Shown here one piece after another: positions 43,436-52,644 of a stretch of 64,000 nucleotides of DNA. The notes below the pieces were generated by a model. That model was not told the origin of the DNA. It made no database searches and saw nothing but the letters and a program-made list of their open reading frames with translations. The position numbers and the translations under genes are program-made. The DNA is taken from positions 806,001 through 870,000 of the forward strand of contig NZ_SDPQ02000003.1 of NCBI RefSeq assembly GCF_004134905.2, in the 5' to 3' direction. How positions within the stretch are numbered: position 1 is the first letter of the stretch; every line of letters begins with the position of its first letter. Source of the DNA: Aeromicrobium ginsengisoli (GTDB lineage Bacteria > Actinomycetota > Actinomycetes > Propionibacteriales > Nocardioidaceae).

Positions 43436-43966
43436 TCAGTGCGGGCCCGCCCAGGCCGCCCGGGCGTTCCGTGATCTGGCGCGGTGGACCAGGATCGCGC
43501 CGACTGCGGTGCCGATCGAGACCAGAAGTCCGACGCACGCACAGACGAGGAACACGGTCGCCAAGACCTGGTCCTCGTTGCTCCCCTCCGGGCGCACCTC
43601 GGTGAGGTCATCGGGGTCGTAGGTGATCATGACCTCGTCGTGGACTTCCGGGACGTCGAAAGGCATCCACAGCAGGTCTGCGGTGACCAGCCGGCCACTC
43701 GCTGTCGTGAAGTCCAGGGTGACGTCGTCGCCATCGACCTCGGTGACCACCGCTCTCGCACTGACCCCCTCGGTGTCCATGTGATGGTCGACCCAGAACC
43801 CGTATCCGGCCAAGGTTCCGCACACCAGCGTGCCGAGCAGGCTGACGCCGGCGACGATCCACAAGCACACAGCCCAGGCGACGGACGGTCCCGTTGGAGG
43901 AGTCCTGTAGGGGCCAGGGGCAGGGTGCCAGTACTGAGGTGCCGGCGGAGTGGGGGACGAGCTCAC
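43436..43966 (-). CDS. DUF3592-like membrane protein
   Basis: 176 residues from the GTG at 43966 (VSSSPTPPAP). A proline-rich N-terminus leads to membrane segment one (VAWAVCLWIVAGVSLLGTLV), an extracytoplasmic beta-rich segment (VTEVDGDDVTLDFTTASGRL, EVMITYDPDDLTEVRP) and membrane segment two (VFLVCACVGLLVSIGTAVGA). Two helices flanking such a region is the layout of DUF3592 proteins, whose function is unknown. It is convergent to ltp2 and has no visible KstR site. Confidence 0.68.
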   Translation of the reverse strand: MSSSPTPPAPQYWHPAPGPYRTPPTGPSVAWAVCLWIVAGVSLLGTLVCGTLAGYGFWVDHHMDTEGVSARAVVTEVDGDDVTLDFTTASGRLVTADLLWMPFDVPEVHDEVMITYDPDDLTEVRPEGSNEDQVLATVFLVCACVGLLVSIGTAVGAILVHRARSRNARAAWAGPH

Positions 43967-44022
43967 GCTCCCATGATCGCGCAGTTGTGGCCCGGCCGAG
44001 GTCGGTTTGCCAGGGCGGGCGG

Positions 44023-44310
44023 TCAGGCCTCGGTGACGTTGCCGGTGTAGACCGTGTACGTCGTGTCGCAACCCTCGGCGTGCTTGCGGGTCGCGGCCAT
44101 CTCGGGAGTCGCGGCCGAGACCTTGTAGGCGTCCTCGCTGGGCCAGAACAGCTCGGCGACGAGGTACGGTGCGCCGCCTTGCGGGTGACTGAGCTGGAAC
44201 CCGGCCAGCCCGGGCACGGCTTTGACGAGGGGGACGTGCTCGTCCGTGTAGCGGACGTCGAAGGCGTCCTTGTCGGCCGGCTCGTCGTAGCTCACGGTCA
44301 GTCGGTACAT
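44023..44310 (-). CDS. EthD-domain protein
   Basis: 95 residues from the ATG at 44310. The EthD-type dimeric alpha/beta barrel is shown by MYRLTVSYDEPADKDAFDVRYTDEHVPLVKAVPGLAGFQLS, with the paired HVPL and PGL elements, and by AELFWPSEDAYKVS. EthD proteins are small companions of oxidative degradation pathways with poorly defined activity. The gene sits between kstD/chsH3 and the DUF3592 gene on the same strand, so it might be the last gene of the kstD transcript, although 104 nt separate them. Confidence 0.78.
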   Translation of the reverse strand: MYRLTVSYDEPADKDAFDVRYTDEHVPLVKAVPGLAGFQLSHPQGGAPYLVAELFWPSEDAYKVSAATPEMAATRKHAEGCDTTYTVYTGNVTEA

Positions 44311-44414
44311 CGGCAGTCGTCACCCTTCGGTGTCGAACACAGGTCTGTCCGTCCAAGGATCCACGATGGATGCCCCGCGGCGATTCGCTAGGCGTCCTCG
44401 CTGGGCCAGCAGTG

Positions 44415-45281
44415 TCAGCCGCGGCGGGTGACGAGGCAGCCGGCCAGGGCCGGCCGGTCGCCGACCGTCGCGGACACGACGATGCCCTCGGGCTCGTCCC
44501 ACGCGTCGATCGACAGCGTCTCGCCGGGGAACACGACACCGGCGAACCTCGCGGCATACCCGCTGACGGCATGCGCGTCGCCGCCGAGCATGAGGTCGAT
44601 GACCTCGCGGAGCACGATGCCGTACGTGCACCGGCCGTGCAGGATCGGCGCCGGGAAACCGGCCGCCTTCGCGAACTCAGGGTCGGCGTGCAGCGGGTTG
44701 CGGTCGCCGCAGAGCCGGTAGAGCAGCGCCTGCTGCGGCGTCACGGTGTACGTCGTGGAGCCGTCGGGCGAGCGGTCGGGGACCGCCACCGCCGTGCTCT
44801 CGCCGCGGTTGCCGCCCCAGCCGCCCTCACCCTTGACGAAGATCGACGAACGTACGCGCCACAGCTCGGTGCCGCCGGGAGCCGTGGCGACGCCTTCCTG
44901 CCAGATCACGGCCGCCTTGCCCTTGTCCCAGATGTCGGTGATGCGCGTCGTCAGCCGGGCAGAGCCTGACGTCGGCAGCGGGCCGATGACACGCATCTCC
45001 TGGGCCCCGTGCACGACCTGCGCCAGGTTGATGTCGCAGCCGGGCAGGTCGAGCGATGGCGGGTTGGTCTCGTGGAACGACGGCGCGACGACGCCGAAGC
45101 TCGGCAGCACCTGCAGGCGGTCGCCGTCGAGCGTCCAGCGCAGCGCGTCGGCCGAGACGTTGTCGCCCGCGCGGGAGCCGGCGCCGACGGCGAGGTGGTA
45201 GAGCAGTACGTCGCTGGCCTTCCAGGAGAACTCCTGCGTGCCGGTCTCCGCGCCGATGGCGACGCTGGGGTCGATCGGCAT
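44415..45281 (-). CDS. MaoC-type enoyl-CoA hydratase, ChsH3/Hsd4B type
   Basis: 288 residues from the ATG at 45281. It is a double hotdog: an N-terminal half (DVLLYHLAVGAGSRAGDN, LPSFGVVAPSFHE) and a C-terminal half with the hydratase-2 motif LYRLCGDRNPLHADPEFAKAAGFPAPILHGRCTYG, containing the catalytic Asp and His. The N-terminal YHLAVG start and its place directly after kstD match mycobacterial Rv3538 (ChsH3), which hydrates the side-chain enoyl-CoA. It overlaps the kstD stop by one base (TGATG) and should be co-transcribed from the kstD promoter. Confidence 0.87.
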   Translation of the reverse strand: MPIDPSVAIGAETGTQEFSWKASDVLLYHLAVGAGSRAGDNVSADALRWTLDGDRLQVLPSFGVVAPSFHETNPPSLDLPGCDINLAQVVHGAQEMRVIGPLPTSGSARLTTRITDIWDKGKAAVIWQEGVATAPGGTELWRVRSSIFVKGEGGWGGNRGESTAVAVPDRSPDGSTTYTVTPQQALLYRLCGDRNPLHADPEFAKAAGFPAPILHGRCTYGIVLREVIDLMLGGDAHAVSGYAARFAGVVFPGETLSIDAWDEPEGIVVSATVGDRPALAGCLVTRRG

Positions 45282-46948
45282 CAGTCGGTGCCCCCGGCTC
45301 GTGCGATGTCCTCGGCGGCGAGGTAGCCGAACGTCATCGCCGGGCCGATCGTCGCGCCGGGACCGGCGTACGTACGACCCATGACCGCCGACGAGCAGTT
45401 GCCGGCGGCATAGAGCCCTTCGATGACCGAGCCGTCGGGGCGCAGCGCGCGGGCGCGCTCATCGGTGACGATGCCGCCCTTGGTGCCGAGGTCGCCCGGG
45501 ACGATCTTGACGGCATAGAACGGGCCGTGGTCGATCGAGTGCAGCGACGGGTTGGGCTTCACGCGAGGGTCGGCGTAGTAGCGGTCGTACGCGCTCTCGC
45601 CGCGGTGGAAGTCCTCGTCGATGCCGGACTCGGCGAAGCCGTTGAACCGGCGGATCGTCTCCTCCAGCGCGTCGGCGGGCACCTCGATCTCGGCCGCGAG
45701 CTTGGCCAGTGAGTCGGCCTTGCGGACCGTGCCGAACTTGTACCAGCGGCCGGGGAACGGCTGGCGCGGCGAGAGCCCGGCGAACAGGTAGCGGTTGCGG
45801 TAGCGCTGATCCATGACGAGCCACGCCGGTACGTGCGGGACACCCGTCGCCTCGCCCTCGTAGATCGCATGCGTCGCCTCGACGTACGGCAGCGCCTCGT
45901 TCATGAACCGCTGACCTGCGGAGTTGACGATGATCGAGCCGGGGAGGTTGCGCTCGGCGAGGCAGAACCACGGGCCGGACGGCAGCGGGATCGTCGGGCC
46001 CCACCAGGCGTCGTCCATCAGGTCGGTGGCGGCGCCGACGGCGACGCCGGCCTCGATGCCGGCACCGGTGTTGGTGGCCGCGCCGGTGCTCCAGCCCGCT
46101 TCGGTGGGGGTCGGCAGGAACTTCTCGCGCAGGGCGTCGCTCTTCTCGAACCCTCCGGAACCGAGGATCACGCCACGGCGGGCGCGGATGACGACCTCGG
46201 CCCCCTCGTGCTCGGCGCGTACGCCGACGACTCGGCCGCCCTCGATGACGAGTCCGGTCAGCGGCGTCTCGTAGTGCACCGGCACGCCGGCGTCCATCAG
46301 GCCCTTGCGCAGGCTGATCGTGAGCGCGTTGCCCATGGCGTACATGCGGCGGCCGCGCAGCGAGCTCAGCACGCGCTTGAGCATCACGCGCATCATCGTG
46401 AGCGGGCCGCGGAGCGTGCGCACGCCGAGGCTGATCTTGCGGAAGTCGGCCTGCGTGACGATGAGGTTGGCGGGCGCCTTGGCGTACGGCGGGTGCAGCC
46501 GGTCGAGCTCAGCGCCGAGGATGCGGCCGTCCATCGGGACGGGCTCGACGCTGCGACCGCGAGGCCGGCCGCCGGGCTGCTCGGGGAGGTAGTCGGCGTA
46601 CTCCGGGACCCACTTCAGCTGCACGGGGGTGTTGTCGAGGAGGAAGTCGATGACCTCGGGTCCGCGGTCGAGGAAGGTGTCGCGGCGCTCCTTGGGGACG
46701 ACGTCGCCGACGATCGAGTCGAGGTACGTCCGCGCCTGCTGGGCATCGTCGGCCTCGACCTGGCCGGCCTTGCGGAGCGCGCGGTTGCCGGGGATCCACA
46801 CGCCACCGCCGGAGCGGGCCGTCGAGCCGCCGAAGTAGGCGCTCTTCTCGATCACCACGGTGTCCAAACCGTGCTTCGCGGCGGCAAGAGCCGCCGTCAT
46901 TCCGGCGCCTCCGGCACCCACGACGATGACGTCACACGTCTGTTCCAT
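45281..46948 (-). CDS. kstD: 3-ketosteroid delta1-dehydrogenase
   Basis: 555 residues from the ATG at 46948. The FAD-binding motif is VIVVGAGGAGMTAAL (GxGxxG at 11-16), followed by IEKSAYFGGSTARSGGGVWIP, the KstD-type signature, and the C-terminal GLYAAGNCSSAVMGRTYAGPGATIGPAMTFG. KstD removes the 1 and 2 hydrogens of ring A of 3-keto-4-ene steroids, and together with 9-alpha-hydroxylation causes ring B opening. A KstR operator is placed 33 nt upstream, shared with divergent hsaE. Confidence 0.93.
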   Translation of the reverse strand: MEQTCDVIVVGAGGAGMTAALAAAKHGLDTVVIEKSAYFGGSTARSGGGVWIPGNRALRKAGQVEADDAQQARTYLDSIVGDVVPKERRDTFLDRGPEVIDFLLDNTPVQLKWVPEYADYLPEQPGGRPRGRSVEPVPMDGRILGAELDRLHPPYAKAPANLIVTQADFRKISLGVRTLRGPLTMMRVMLKRVLSSLRGRRMYAMGNALTISLRKGLMDAGVPVHYETPLTGLVIEGGRVVGVRAEHEGAEVVIRARRGVILGSGGFEKSDALREKFLPTPTEAGWSTGAATNTGAGIEAGVAVGAATDLMDDAWWGPTIPLPSGPWFCLAERNLPGSIIVNSAGQRFMNEALPYVEATHAIYEGEATGVPHVPAWLVMDQRYRNRYLFAGLSPRQPFPGRWYKFGTVRKADSLAKLAAEIEVPADALEETIRRFNGFAESGIDEDFHRGESAYDRYYADPRVKPNPSLHSIDHGPFYAVKIVPGDLGTKGGIVTDERARALRPDGSVIEGLYAAGNCSSAVMGRTYAGPGATIGPAMTFGYLAAEDIARAGGTD

Positions 46949-46980
46949 CGGACCTCCGGTCGGGCTGACTACCGCAAAAC

Positions 46981-46994
46981 TGTAACAGGTTCTA
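46981..46994. promoter_or_regulatory. KstR-type operator between kstD and hsaE
   Basis: TGTAACAGGTTCTA fits TnnAACnnGTTnnA. It overlaps TAGTAT (46993-46998), a -10-like hexamer located six bases before the GTG of hsaE, so hsaE is probably leaderless and the operator blocks its promoter directly. The same site should control kstD on the other strand. Confidence 0.83.
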
Positions 46995-47004
46995 GTATGG
47001 CGAG

Positions 47005-47820
47005 GTGACCTTCACCAAGGCTGATCCCGCTGCCGTCGCCGCGGCGACCGAGCGGCTTGCGCAGGCTCTGGAGACGCGAGTGCCGTGCGCCGCGGTCCGC
47101 GACCTGATCGGGACCGACGACCTGCCTGCGGCGTACGCCGTGCAACAGGGACTCGTCCAGAAGCGGCTCGACGGGGGCGTGACGGTCGTCGGCCGCAAGA
47201 TCGGCGCCACCTCGAAGGCGGTGCAGGACCAGCTCGGTGTCGACCAGCCCGACTTCGGCTACCTGCTCAGCGACATGGACGTCAGCCACGGCACGGACGG
47301 CACGCCGATCTCGATGCGCACCCTCCTGCAGCCCAGAGTCGAGGCGGAGGTCGCGTTTCGGCTCAGCCGTGACATCGACGTGCCCGAGGAGCAGATCACG
47401 ATCGACCTGGTCCGCGAGGCCGTCGACGTGGCGATCCCGGCGCTGGAGATCGTCGATTCGCGCATCGAGGGCTGGGACATCACGTTCACCGACACGGTCG
47501 CCGACAACGCCTCCAGCGGCCTGTACGTCGTGGGCGATGCGGGGCTCCCGCTGAGCGACATCGAGCCGCGCGACGTCGAGATGAGCCTGACGATCAACGG
47601 CGACGTGCGCTCGTCCGGCAACGGCGCCGCCTGCCTGGGCGACCCGCTGGAGGCCCTGCGCTGGCTCGCGGTCCAGGCCGCCCGCTTCGGCGACCCGCTG
47701 CGTGCGGGCAACCTGATCCTGTCCGGGGCCCTCGGGCCCTTCGTACCGTTCGCCGCGGGTGACCGCGTCACGGCTTCCATCAGTGGGTTCGCACCCCTGA
47801 CCGTCTCCTTCGAGGAGTAA
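47005..47820 (+). CDS. hsaE: 2-hydroxypenta-2,4-dienoate-type hydratase HsaE
   Basis: 271 residues from the GTG at 47005. The family pattern is clear: [58 protein letters not shown] and [13 protein letters not shown] (metal-binding Glu residues). The enzyme adds water to 2-hydroxyhexa-2,4-dienoate made by HsaD cleavage, giving the substrate of the aldolase HsaF. It is the first gene of hsaE-hsaG-hsaF, separated by 4 nt from hsaG. Confidence 0.9.
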   Translation: MTFTKADPAAVAAATERLAQALETRVPCAAVRDLIGTDDLPAAYAVQQGLVQKRLDGGVTVVGRKIGATSKAVQDQLGVDQPDFGYLLSDMDVSHGTDGTPISMRTLLQPRVEAEVAFRLSRDIDVPEEQITIDLVREAVDVAIPALEIVDSRIEGWDITFTDTVADNASSGLYVVGDAGLPLSDIEPRDVEMSLTINGDVRSSGNGAACLGDPLEALRWLAVQAARFGDPLRAGNLILSGALGPFVPFAAGDRVTASISGFAPLTVSFEE

Positions 47821-47824
47821 GAGA

Positions 47825-48721
47825 ATGAGCAAGAAGGTCACCGCCGCGATCGTCGGGCCGGGCAACATCGGCACGGATCTGCTCTACAAGCTGCTCCGCA
47901 GCGACACGATCGAGCCCCGCTGGATGATCGGCGTCGACCCGGCGTCCGAGGGCCTGAAGCTCGCGAGTGATCGCGGCGTCGAGGCGTCGCACGAGGGGGT
48001 CGACTGGCTGCTCAAGCAGGACGAGCTGCCCGACCTGATCTTCGAGGCCACCTCGGCGTACGTGCACCGCGAGTACGCCCCGCGCTACGCCGAGGCCGGC
48101 ATCCGGGCGATCGACCTGACCCCGGCCGCCGTCGGACCCGCCGTCATCCCGCCGGTCAACGGCGAGGCGCACCTCGACGCCGACAACGTCAACATGATCA
48201 CGTGCGGCGGGCAGGCCACGATCCCGATGGTCCACGCCGTCTCGCGAGTGACCCCCGTGCCGTACGCCGAGATCGTCGCGTCGGTCTCCAGTGCGTCGGC
48301 GGGCCCGGGCACCCGCGCCAACATCGACGAGTTCACGCGGACGACCAGTGCGGGCGTCGAGACGATCGGCGGCGCCGAGCGCGGCAAGGCGATCATCATC
48401 CTCAACCCCGCCGAGCCGCCGATGATCATGCGCGACACGATCTTCTGTGGGGTCAGCGCCGACGCCGACCGCGACGCGATCTCCGAGTCCGTCGTACGCA
48501 TGGCGCGGCAGGTGCAGGAGTACGTACCCGGCTATCGACTGCTCCAGGACCCGCAGTTCGACGACGCCTCACCGGCGACCAAGGGGATGACCAAGGTCAG
48601 CATCTTCGTCGAGGTCGAGGGTGCCGGCGACTACCTCCCGCCGTACGCCGGCAACCTCGACATCATGACCGCCGCGGCGACCCGCGTCGGCGAATCGATC
48701 GCCAAGGAGATCCTTCGATGA
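47825..48721 (+). CDS. hsaG: acylating propionaldehyde/acetaldehyde dehydrogenase HsaG
   Basis: 298 residues from the ATG at 47825, with AAGAGA upstream. The Rossmann start [21 protein letters not shown], the catalytic Cys in [14 protein letters not shown], and the terminal [33 protein letters not shown] are typical of the BphJ/HsaG family. It oxidises the aldehyde released by HsaF to the acyl-CoA, with substrate channelling through the HsaF-HsaG complex. It overlaps hsaF by ATGA. Confidence 0.92.
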   Translation: MSKKVTAAIVGPGNIGTDLLYKLLRSDTIEPRWMIGVDPASEGLKLASDRGVEASHEGVDWLLKQDELPDLIFEATSAYVHREYAPRYAEAGIRAIDLTPAAVGPAVIPPVNGEAHLDADNVNMITCGGQATIPMVHAVSRVTPVPYAEIVASVSSASAGPGTRANIDEFTRTTSAGVETIGGAERGKAIIILNPAEPPMIMRDTIFCGVSADADRDAISESVVRMARQVQEYVPGYRLLQDPQFDDASPATKGMTKVSIFVEVEGAGDYLPPYAGNLDIMTAAATRVGESIAKEILR

Positions 48722-49818
48722 CTGCCGCTCCCGTCTCCGGTGTCGACTCGTCCGTCGACGCGCTCGCCCGTACGTGGTCGCAGACCGACCCGTCGAGTGA
48801 CCTCGACCTCCGCCTGACCGACACGTGCCTGCGCGACGGCTCGCACCACAAGCGCCACCAGTTCGTGCCGCAGGAGGTGCGCGACATCGTCGGCGCCCTC
48901 GACGAGGCCGGCATCCCGGTCATCGAGGTGACGCACGGCGACGGCCTGGGCGGCTCGTCGTTCAACTACGGCTTCTCCGCGACGCCCGAGCAGGAGCTCA
49001 TCAAGCTCGCCGCCGAGACCGCGAAGCGCGCCCGCATCGCGTTCCTCATGCTGCCGGGCGTCGGCACCAAGGACGACATCCGAGCCGCGCAGGACAACGG
49101 CGGGCAGATCTGCCGCATCGCCACGCACTGCACCGAGGCGGACACCTCGGGACAGCACTTCGGCCTCGCCCGCGAGCTGAGCCTGGAGACCGTCGGCTTC
49201 CTCATGATGAGCCACACCCAGTCGCCCGAGGTGCTGGCCAAGCAGGCCCGCATCATGGTCGACGCCGGCTGCCAGTGCGTGTATGTCGTCGACTCCGCCG
49301 GTGCACTCGTCATGGAGGGCGTCGCCGACCGGGTGTCCGCCCTCGTCGCCGAGATCGGCAACGAGGCGACGATCGGCTTCCACGGTCACGAGAACCTCGG
49401 CCTCGGCGTCGCCAACACCGTCATCGCCGCCCGTGCGGGTGCCACGCAGATCGACGGGTCCGTTCGCCGCTTCGGTGCCGGCGCCGGCAACACGCCGCTC
49501 GAGGCGTTCATCGGCGTCGCCGACAAGCTCGGCTGGAAGACCGGCGTCGACTTCCTCCAGATCGTCGATGCCGCTGAGGACGTCGTACGCCCGGCGATGC
49601 CCGAGGAGTGCACGCTCAACCGGATGACGCTGATGATGGGCTATGCCGGGGTCTACTCCTCGTTCCTCAAGCACGCCGGCAACGCCGCCGAACGCTATGA
49701 CGTCTCGGGCGCCAAGATCCTGCTCGAGGCCGGCCGGCGCAAGCTGATCGGCGGCCAGGAGGACCAGCTCATCGACATCGCCCTGATGCTCAAGGCGAAG
49801 GCCGACGCCAACGCGTAA
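48718..49818 (+). CDS. hsaF: 4-hydroxy-2-oxovalerate-type aldolase HsaF
   Basis: 366 residues from the ATG at 48718. The catalytic segment is [19 protein letters not shown] (Arg, Asp and His), followed by the metal-binding [14 protein letters not shown] region and [18 protein letters not shown]. The enzyme splits 4-hydroxy-2-oxohexanoate into pyruvate and propanal, which HsaG then converts. It is the end of the hsaEGF operon; the next gene begins 118 nt later behind its own operator. Confidence 0.92.
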   Translation: MTAAPVSGVDSSVDALARTWSQTDPSSDLDLRLTDTCLRDGSHHKRHQFVPQEVRDIVGALDEAGIPVIEVTHGDGLGGSSFNYGFSATPEQELIKLAAETAKRARIAFLMLPGVGTKDDIRAAQDNGGQICRIATHCTEADTSGQHFGLARELSLETVGFLMMSHTQSPEVLAKQARIMVDAGCQCVYVVDSAGALVMEGVADRVSALVAEIGNEATIGFHGHENLGLGVANTVIAARAGATQIDGSVRRFGAGAGNTPLEAFIGVADKLGWKTGVDFLQIVDAAEDVVRPAMPEECTLNRMTLMMGYAGVYSSFLKHAGNAAERYDVSGAKILLEAGRRKLIGGQEDQLIDIALMLKAKADANA

Positions 49819-49857
49819 CGGCGGCCAGGCAGCCCCTTCGGAACTTTCCGAAGATCA

Positions 49858-49884
49858 GGGTTGACCTTGACGCAACGTCAACCC
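49858..49884 (+). promoter_or_regulatory. MerR-type operator/promoter of the efflux operon
   Basis: GGGTTGAC (49858-49865) and GTCAACCC (49877-49884) form an 8-bp perfect inverted repeat, with a nested TTGACG-CAA-CGTCAA. The left arm contains a -35 TTGACC, and a -10-like CACACT follows about 20 bases later. An over-long spacer filled by a palindrome is the mark of MerR-activated promoters. A merR gene ends the operon, so autoregulation is likely. Confidence 0.75.
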
Positions 49885-49936
49885 TGCACACTCTCGTGGT
49901 GGCCCATTTCGGCCACCTGACGAGAGGCAGGACGAC

Positions 49937-50275
49937 ATGCCGAAGTGGCGTGAAGAGAAGAAGCGTTACAAGCAGTACAAGGCCCGCAAGGCGCAGCTCC
50001 CCGCGAGCTATGGCGAGACGATCGACGCCGTCGAGAGGTACGCCCTGCGGTTCGGTCCGGCGACGGGTGAGTCGGTCGTGGCGATGCTCGAGGAGCTCAT
50101 CGAGATCATCGAGAAGGGCCAGAAGGACAACGTCACGGTCCGCGAGATCGTCGGCGACGACCCGGTGCGGTTCGCCGACGAGCTCCTCAAGCGCTATCCG
50201 ACCAACCCGTGGGCCGCCAAGGAGCAGCAGCGCCTGGCCGACACCGTCAACCACGTGGCTCGATCGGAGGCCTGA
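49937..50275 (+). CDS. DUF1048-domain protein
   Basis: 112 residues from the ATG at 49937. A basic start (PKWREEKKRYKQYKARKAQLP) is followed by helical segments ESVVAMLEELIEIIEKGQKDNVTVREIVGDDPVRFADELLKRY, which match the DUF1048 family. Such proteins are typical neighbours of small regulators and ABC-2 transporters; their role is not established. It is the first gene of a four-gene operon behind the MerR-type promoter, with 4 nt to the ATPase gene. Confidence 0.82.
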   Translation: MPKWREEKKRYKQYKARKAQLPASYGETIDAVERYALRFGPATGESVVAMLEELIEIIEKGQKDNVTVREIVGDDPVRFADELLKRYPTNPWAAKEQQRLADTVNHVARSEA

Positions 50276-50279
50276 CGAG

Positions 50280-51068
50280 ATGACCGACCACGTGCACGAC
50301 CCCACCATCCGGGTGCAGGGGCTCGAGAAGTCGTTCAAGGACGTCCACGTCCTGCGCGGCGTCGATCTCGAGATCGCCCACGGCAGCATCTTCGCCCTGT
50401 TGGGTGCCAACGGCTCGGGCAAGACGACGACCGTGCGAATCCTGTCGACGCTCCTCAAGGCTGACGCGGGAACCGCGACGATCAACGGGTACGACGTGGC
50501 GACCCAGGCCGCCGAGGTGCGCGAGTCGATCAGCCTGACCGGTCAGTTCGCTGCCGTCGACGAGATCCTGACCGGTCGGGAGAACCTCGTCCTGATCGCC
50601 AGGCTCCGGCACCAGCGGGAGCCTGCACGCATCGCCGACGACCTGCTCGAGCGCTTCTCGCTCACCGACGCCGGCAGCCGCAAGGTCGCTGACTACTCCG
50701 GCGGCATGCGGCGGCGGCTCGACATCGCGATGAGCCTGATCGGCAACCCGCCGGTCATCTTCCTCGACGAGCCGACCACCGGCCTCGACCCGCAGTCACG
50801 CCTTGAAGTGTGGAGCACGATCAAGGACCTCGCTGATCACGGCACGACGGTGCTGCTCACGACGCAGTACCTCGACGAGGCCGAGCACCTCGCCGACCGG
50901 ATCGCGATCCTCCACGAGGGCACGATCATCGTCGACGGCACGCTCGCCGAGCTCAAGGCGCTGCACCCGTCCGCCGAGGTCGAGTACATCGAGAAGCAGC
51001 CGTCCCTCGAGGACATCTTCCTTGCCATCACCGGCAAGCCGACCGCCGCCAGCGGCGCAGAGAGCTGA
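50280..51068 (+). CDS. ABC transporter ATP-binding protein, DrrA type
   Basis: 262 residues from the ATG at 50280. Walker A is ALLGANGSGKTTTVR, the signature is DYSGGMRRRLDIA, Walker B is PVIFLDEPTTGLDP, and the C-terminal part is short with SLEDIFLAITGK, as in daunorubicin-resistance (DrrA) type ATPases. With the ABC-2 permease it should export a hydrophobic compound. It is separated by 8 nt from the permease gene. Confidence 0.9.
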   Translation: MTDHVHDPTIRVQGLEKSFKDVHVLRGVDLEIAHGSIFALLGANGSGKTTTVRILSTLLKADAGTATINGYDVATQAAEVRESISLTGQFAAVDEILTGRENLVLIARLRHQREPARIADDLLERFSLTDAGSRKVADYSGGMRRRLDIAMSLIGNPPVIFLDEPTTGLDPQSRLEVWSTIKDLADHGTTVLLTTQYLDEAEHLADRIAILHEGTIIVDGTLAELKALHPSAEVEYIEKQPSLEDIFLAITGKPTAASGAES

Positions 51069-51076
51069 GGACCACC

Positions 51077-51841
51077 ATGACCAGATACTTCTTCACCGAC
51101 GTCACCACGTTGCTCGGACGGTCCCTGCGCCACATCGGCCGCAGCCCCGACACGATCATCACGACGGCGATCACGCCGATCGCCATGATGCTGCTGTTCG
51201 TGTACGTCCTGGGCGGCGCGATCGAGACCGGCGGCCAGGGCAAGTACGTCGACTACCTGCTGCCGGGCATCCTGCTCATCACGATCGCGTCGGGGATCGC
51301 CTACACGGCGTACCGCATCTTCCTCGACATGAAGGGCGGCATCTTCGAGCGGTTCCAGTCGATGCCGATCGCGCGCTCGGCGGTGCTGTGGGCGCACGTG
51401 CTGACCTCGGTCGTGGCGAACCTGATCTCGCTGGTCGTGGTGATCGTGGTCGCGCTGATCATGGGGTTCCGCTCGGGTGCGAACGTCCTGGACTGGCTGG
51501 CGGTCGCCGGCATCCTGTTCCTCTTCACGCTGGGCCTGACCTGGCTCGCCGTGATCCCGGGACTGACCGCGTCCTCGGTCGAGGGTGCGAGCGCGTTCTC
51601 GTACCCGCTGATCTTCCTGCCGTTCATCAGCTCCGCGTTCGTGCCCACCGACTCGATGCCGGGCCCCGTTCGGGCGTTCGCGGAGCACCAGCCCGTCACG
51701 TCGGTCGTCAACACGATCCGCGGGCTGCTCGAGAACCAACCGCTCGGCAACGACCTGTGGGTCGCGCTCGCGTGGTGCCTGGGCCTCGTGGCGGTCGCCT
51801 ACGTCTTCGCGATGTCGGTCTACCGCAGCAAGATCGCGTGA
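51077..51841 (+). CDS. ABC-2 type permease, DrrB type
   Basis: 254 residues from the ATG at 51077, with GAGGACCACC upstream. Six membrane segments are visible, with the sequence YVDYLLPGILLITIASGIAYTAYRIFLDMKGGIFERFQSMPI typical of the ABC-2/DrrB family (export channel). It pairs with the ATPase encoded just upstream and is probably a drug or lipid exporter in the cytoplasmic membrane. Confidence 0.9.
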   Translation: MTRYFFTDVTTLLGRSLRHIGRSPDTIITTAITPIAMMLLFVYVLGGAIETGGQGKYVDYLLPGILLITIASGIAYTAYRIFLDMKGGIFERFQSMPIARSAVLWAHVLTSVVANLISLVVVIVVALIMGFRSGANVLDWLAVAGILFLFTLGLTWLAVIPGLTASSVEGASAFSYPLIFLPFISSAFVPTDSMPGPVRAFAEHQPVTSVVNTIRGLLENQPLGNDLWVALAWCLGLVAVAYVFAMSVYRSKIA

Positions 51842-51872
51842 CGAGGGTGGAGCGACCGGGCAGGGTGGAGTC

Positions 51873-52637
51873 ATGCTGACGATCGGGCAACTGGCGGCGT
51901 ACGCCGGGGTCACCATCCGCACCGTGCGGCACTACCACCAGGTGGGCCTGCTGCCGGAGCCGGAGCGGGACGTCTCGGGCTACCGGACGTACGGCGCCGA
52001 CGAGGTCGTCCGGCTCATCCGGATCCGCACGCTGGCCGACGCCGGGGTGCCGCTGGCCAAGGTGCAGGAGCTCCTGGCCGCCGACGCCCCGACATTCACG
52101 GAGGCCACTGGCGTGATCGACCGTGACCTGCGCGCCAAGATCCGCGAGCTGCAGGAGCACCGCCGGCGCATCGCCCAGCTGGCCTCGGGCGACTCGCTTG
52201 CGGTGCCGGACGAAGTGGCCGACTACCTCGACCGGCTGCGTGTGATCGGCATGCCCGAGGAGCTGATCGCCGCCGAACGCGACGCCTGGATCCTGGTCGC
52301 GGCTCGCTATCCGGACGAGATCGTCGCATACATGGAAGAGAAGGTTCGCCAGCTCGAGGACCCCAGAGTCGTGCACTTCTATCAGCTCATCAGCCAGATC
52401 CTGGCCGACGACGAGGACCATGGGCACGTCGTCCAGGAGATGGCCGACCTGCTCATCGAGATGCTCGAGGAGGCGGCCGCCAGCGGCCAGCTCGAGCAGC
52501 AGGACCTCAAGATGGACGACAGCACGTTCGTGCAGCTGCTGGACTCGATGGCTGAGGCGCATCCGGTGGTCGTCGAGCTCCAGCAGCTCCTCGCCGAGCG
52601 TGGCTGGACCGGCTGGACCAAGGTCGAGCGCGCCTGA
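51873..52637 (+). CDS. MerR-family transcriptional regulator
   Basis: 254 residues from the ATG at 51873. The winged helix is MLTIGQLAAYAGVTIRTVRHYHQVGLLPEPERDVSGYRTYGADEVVRLIRIR, with the HYHQVGLL motif of the family, followed by a dimerisation helix and a C-terminal domain of about 150 residues. The length and lack of Cys pairs argue for an organic effector rather than a metal, as in TipA/BmrR-type activators. The operator at 49858-49884 is the expected target. Confidence 0.9.
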   Translation: MLTIGQLAAYAGVTIRTVRHYHQVGLLPEPERDVSGYRTYGADEVVRLIRIRTLADAGVPLAKVQELLAADAPTFTEATGVIDRDLRAKIRELQEHRRRIAQLASGDSLAVPDEVADYLDRLRVIGMPEELIAAERDAWILVAARYPDEIVAYMEEKVRQLEDPRVVHFYQLISQILADDEDHGHVVQEMADLLIEMLEEAAASGQLEQQDLKMDDSTFVQLLDSMAEAHPVVVELQQLLAERGWTGWTKVERA

Positions 52638-52644
52638 GCGTCGG

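Noticed and set aside
46981-46994. KstR2-type operator (ACAAG-CTTGT-like) as an alternative reading
   Set aside because: The half-sites AAC and GTT fit the KstR motif. Nothing resembling the KstR2 palindrome was noticed in the gaps examined, and the ring C/D genes controlled by KstR2 are not in this window.
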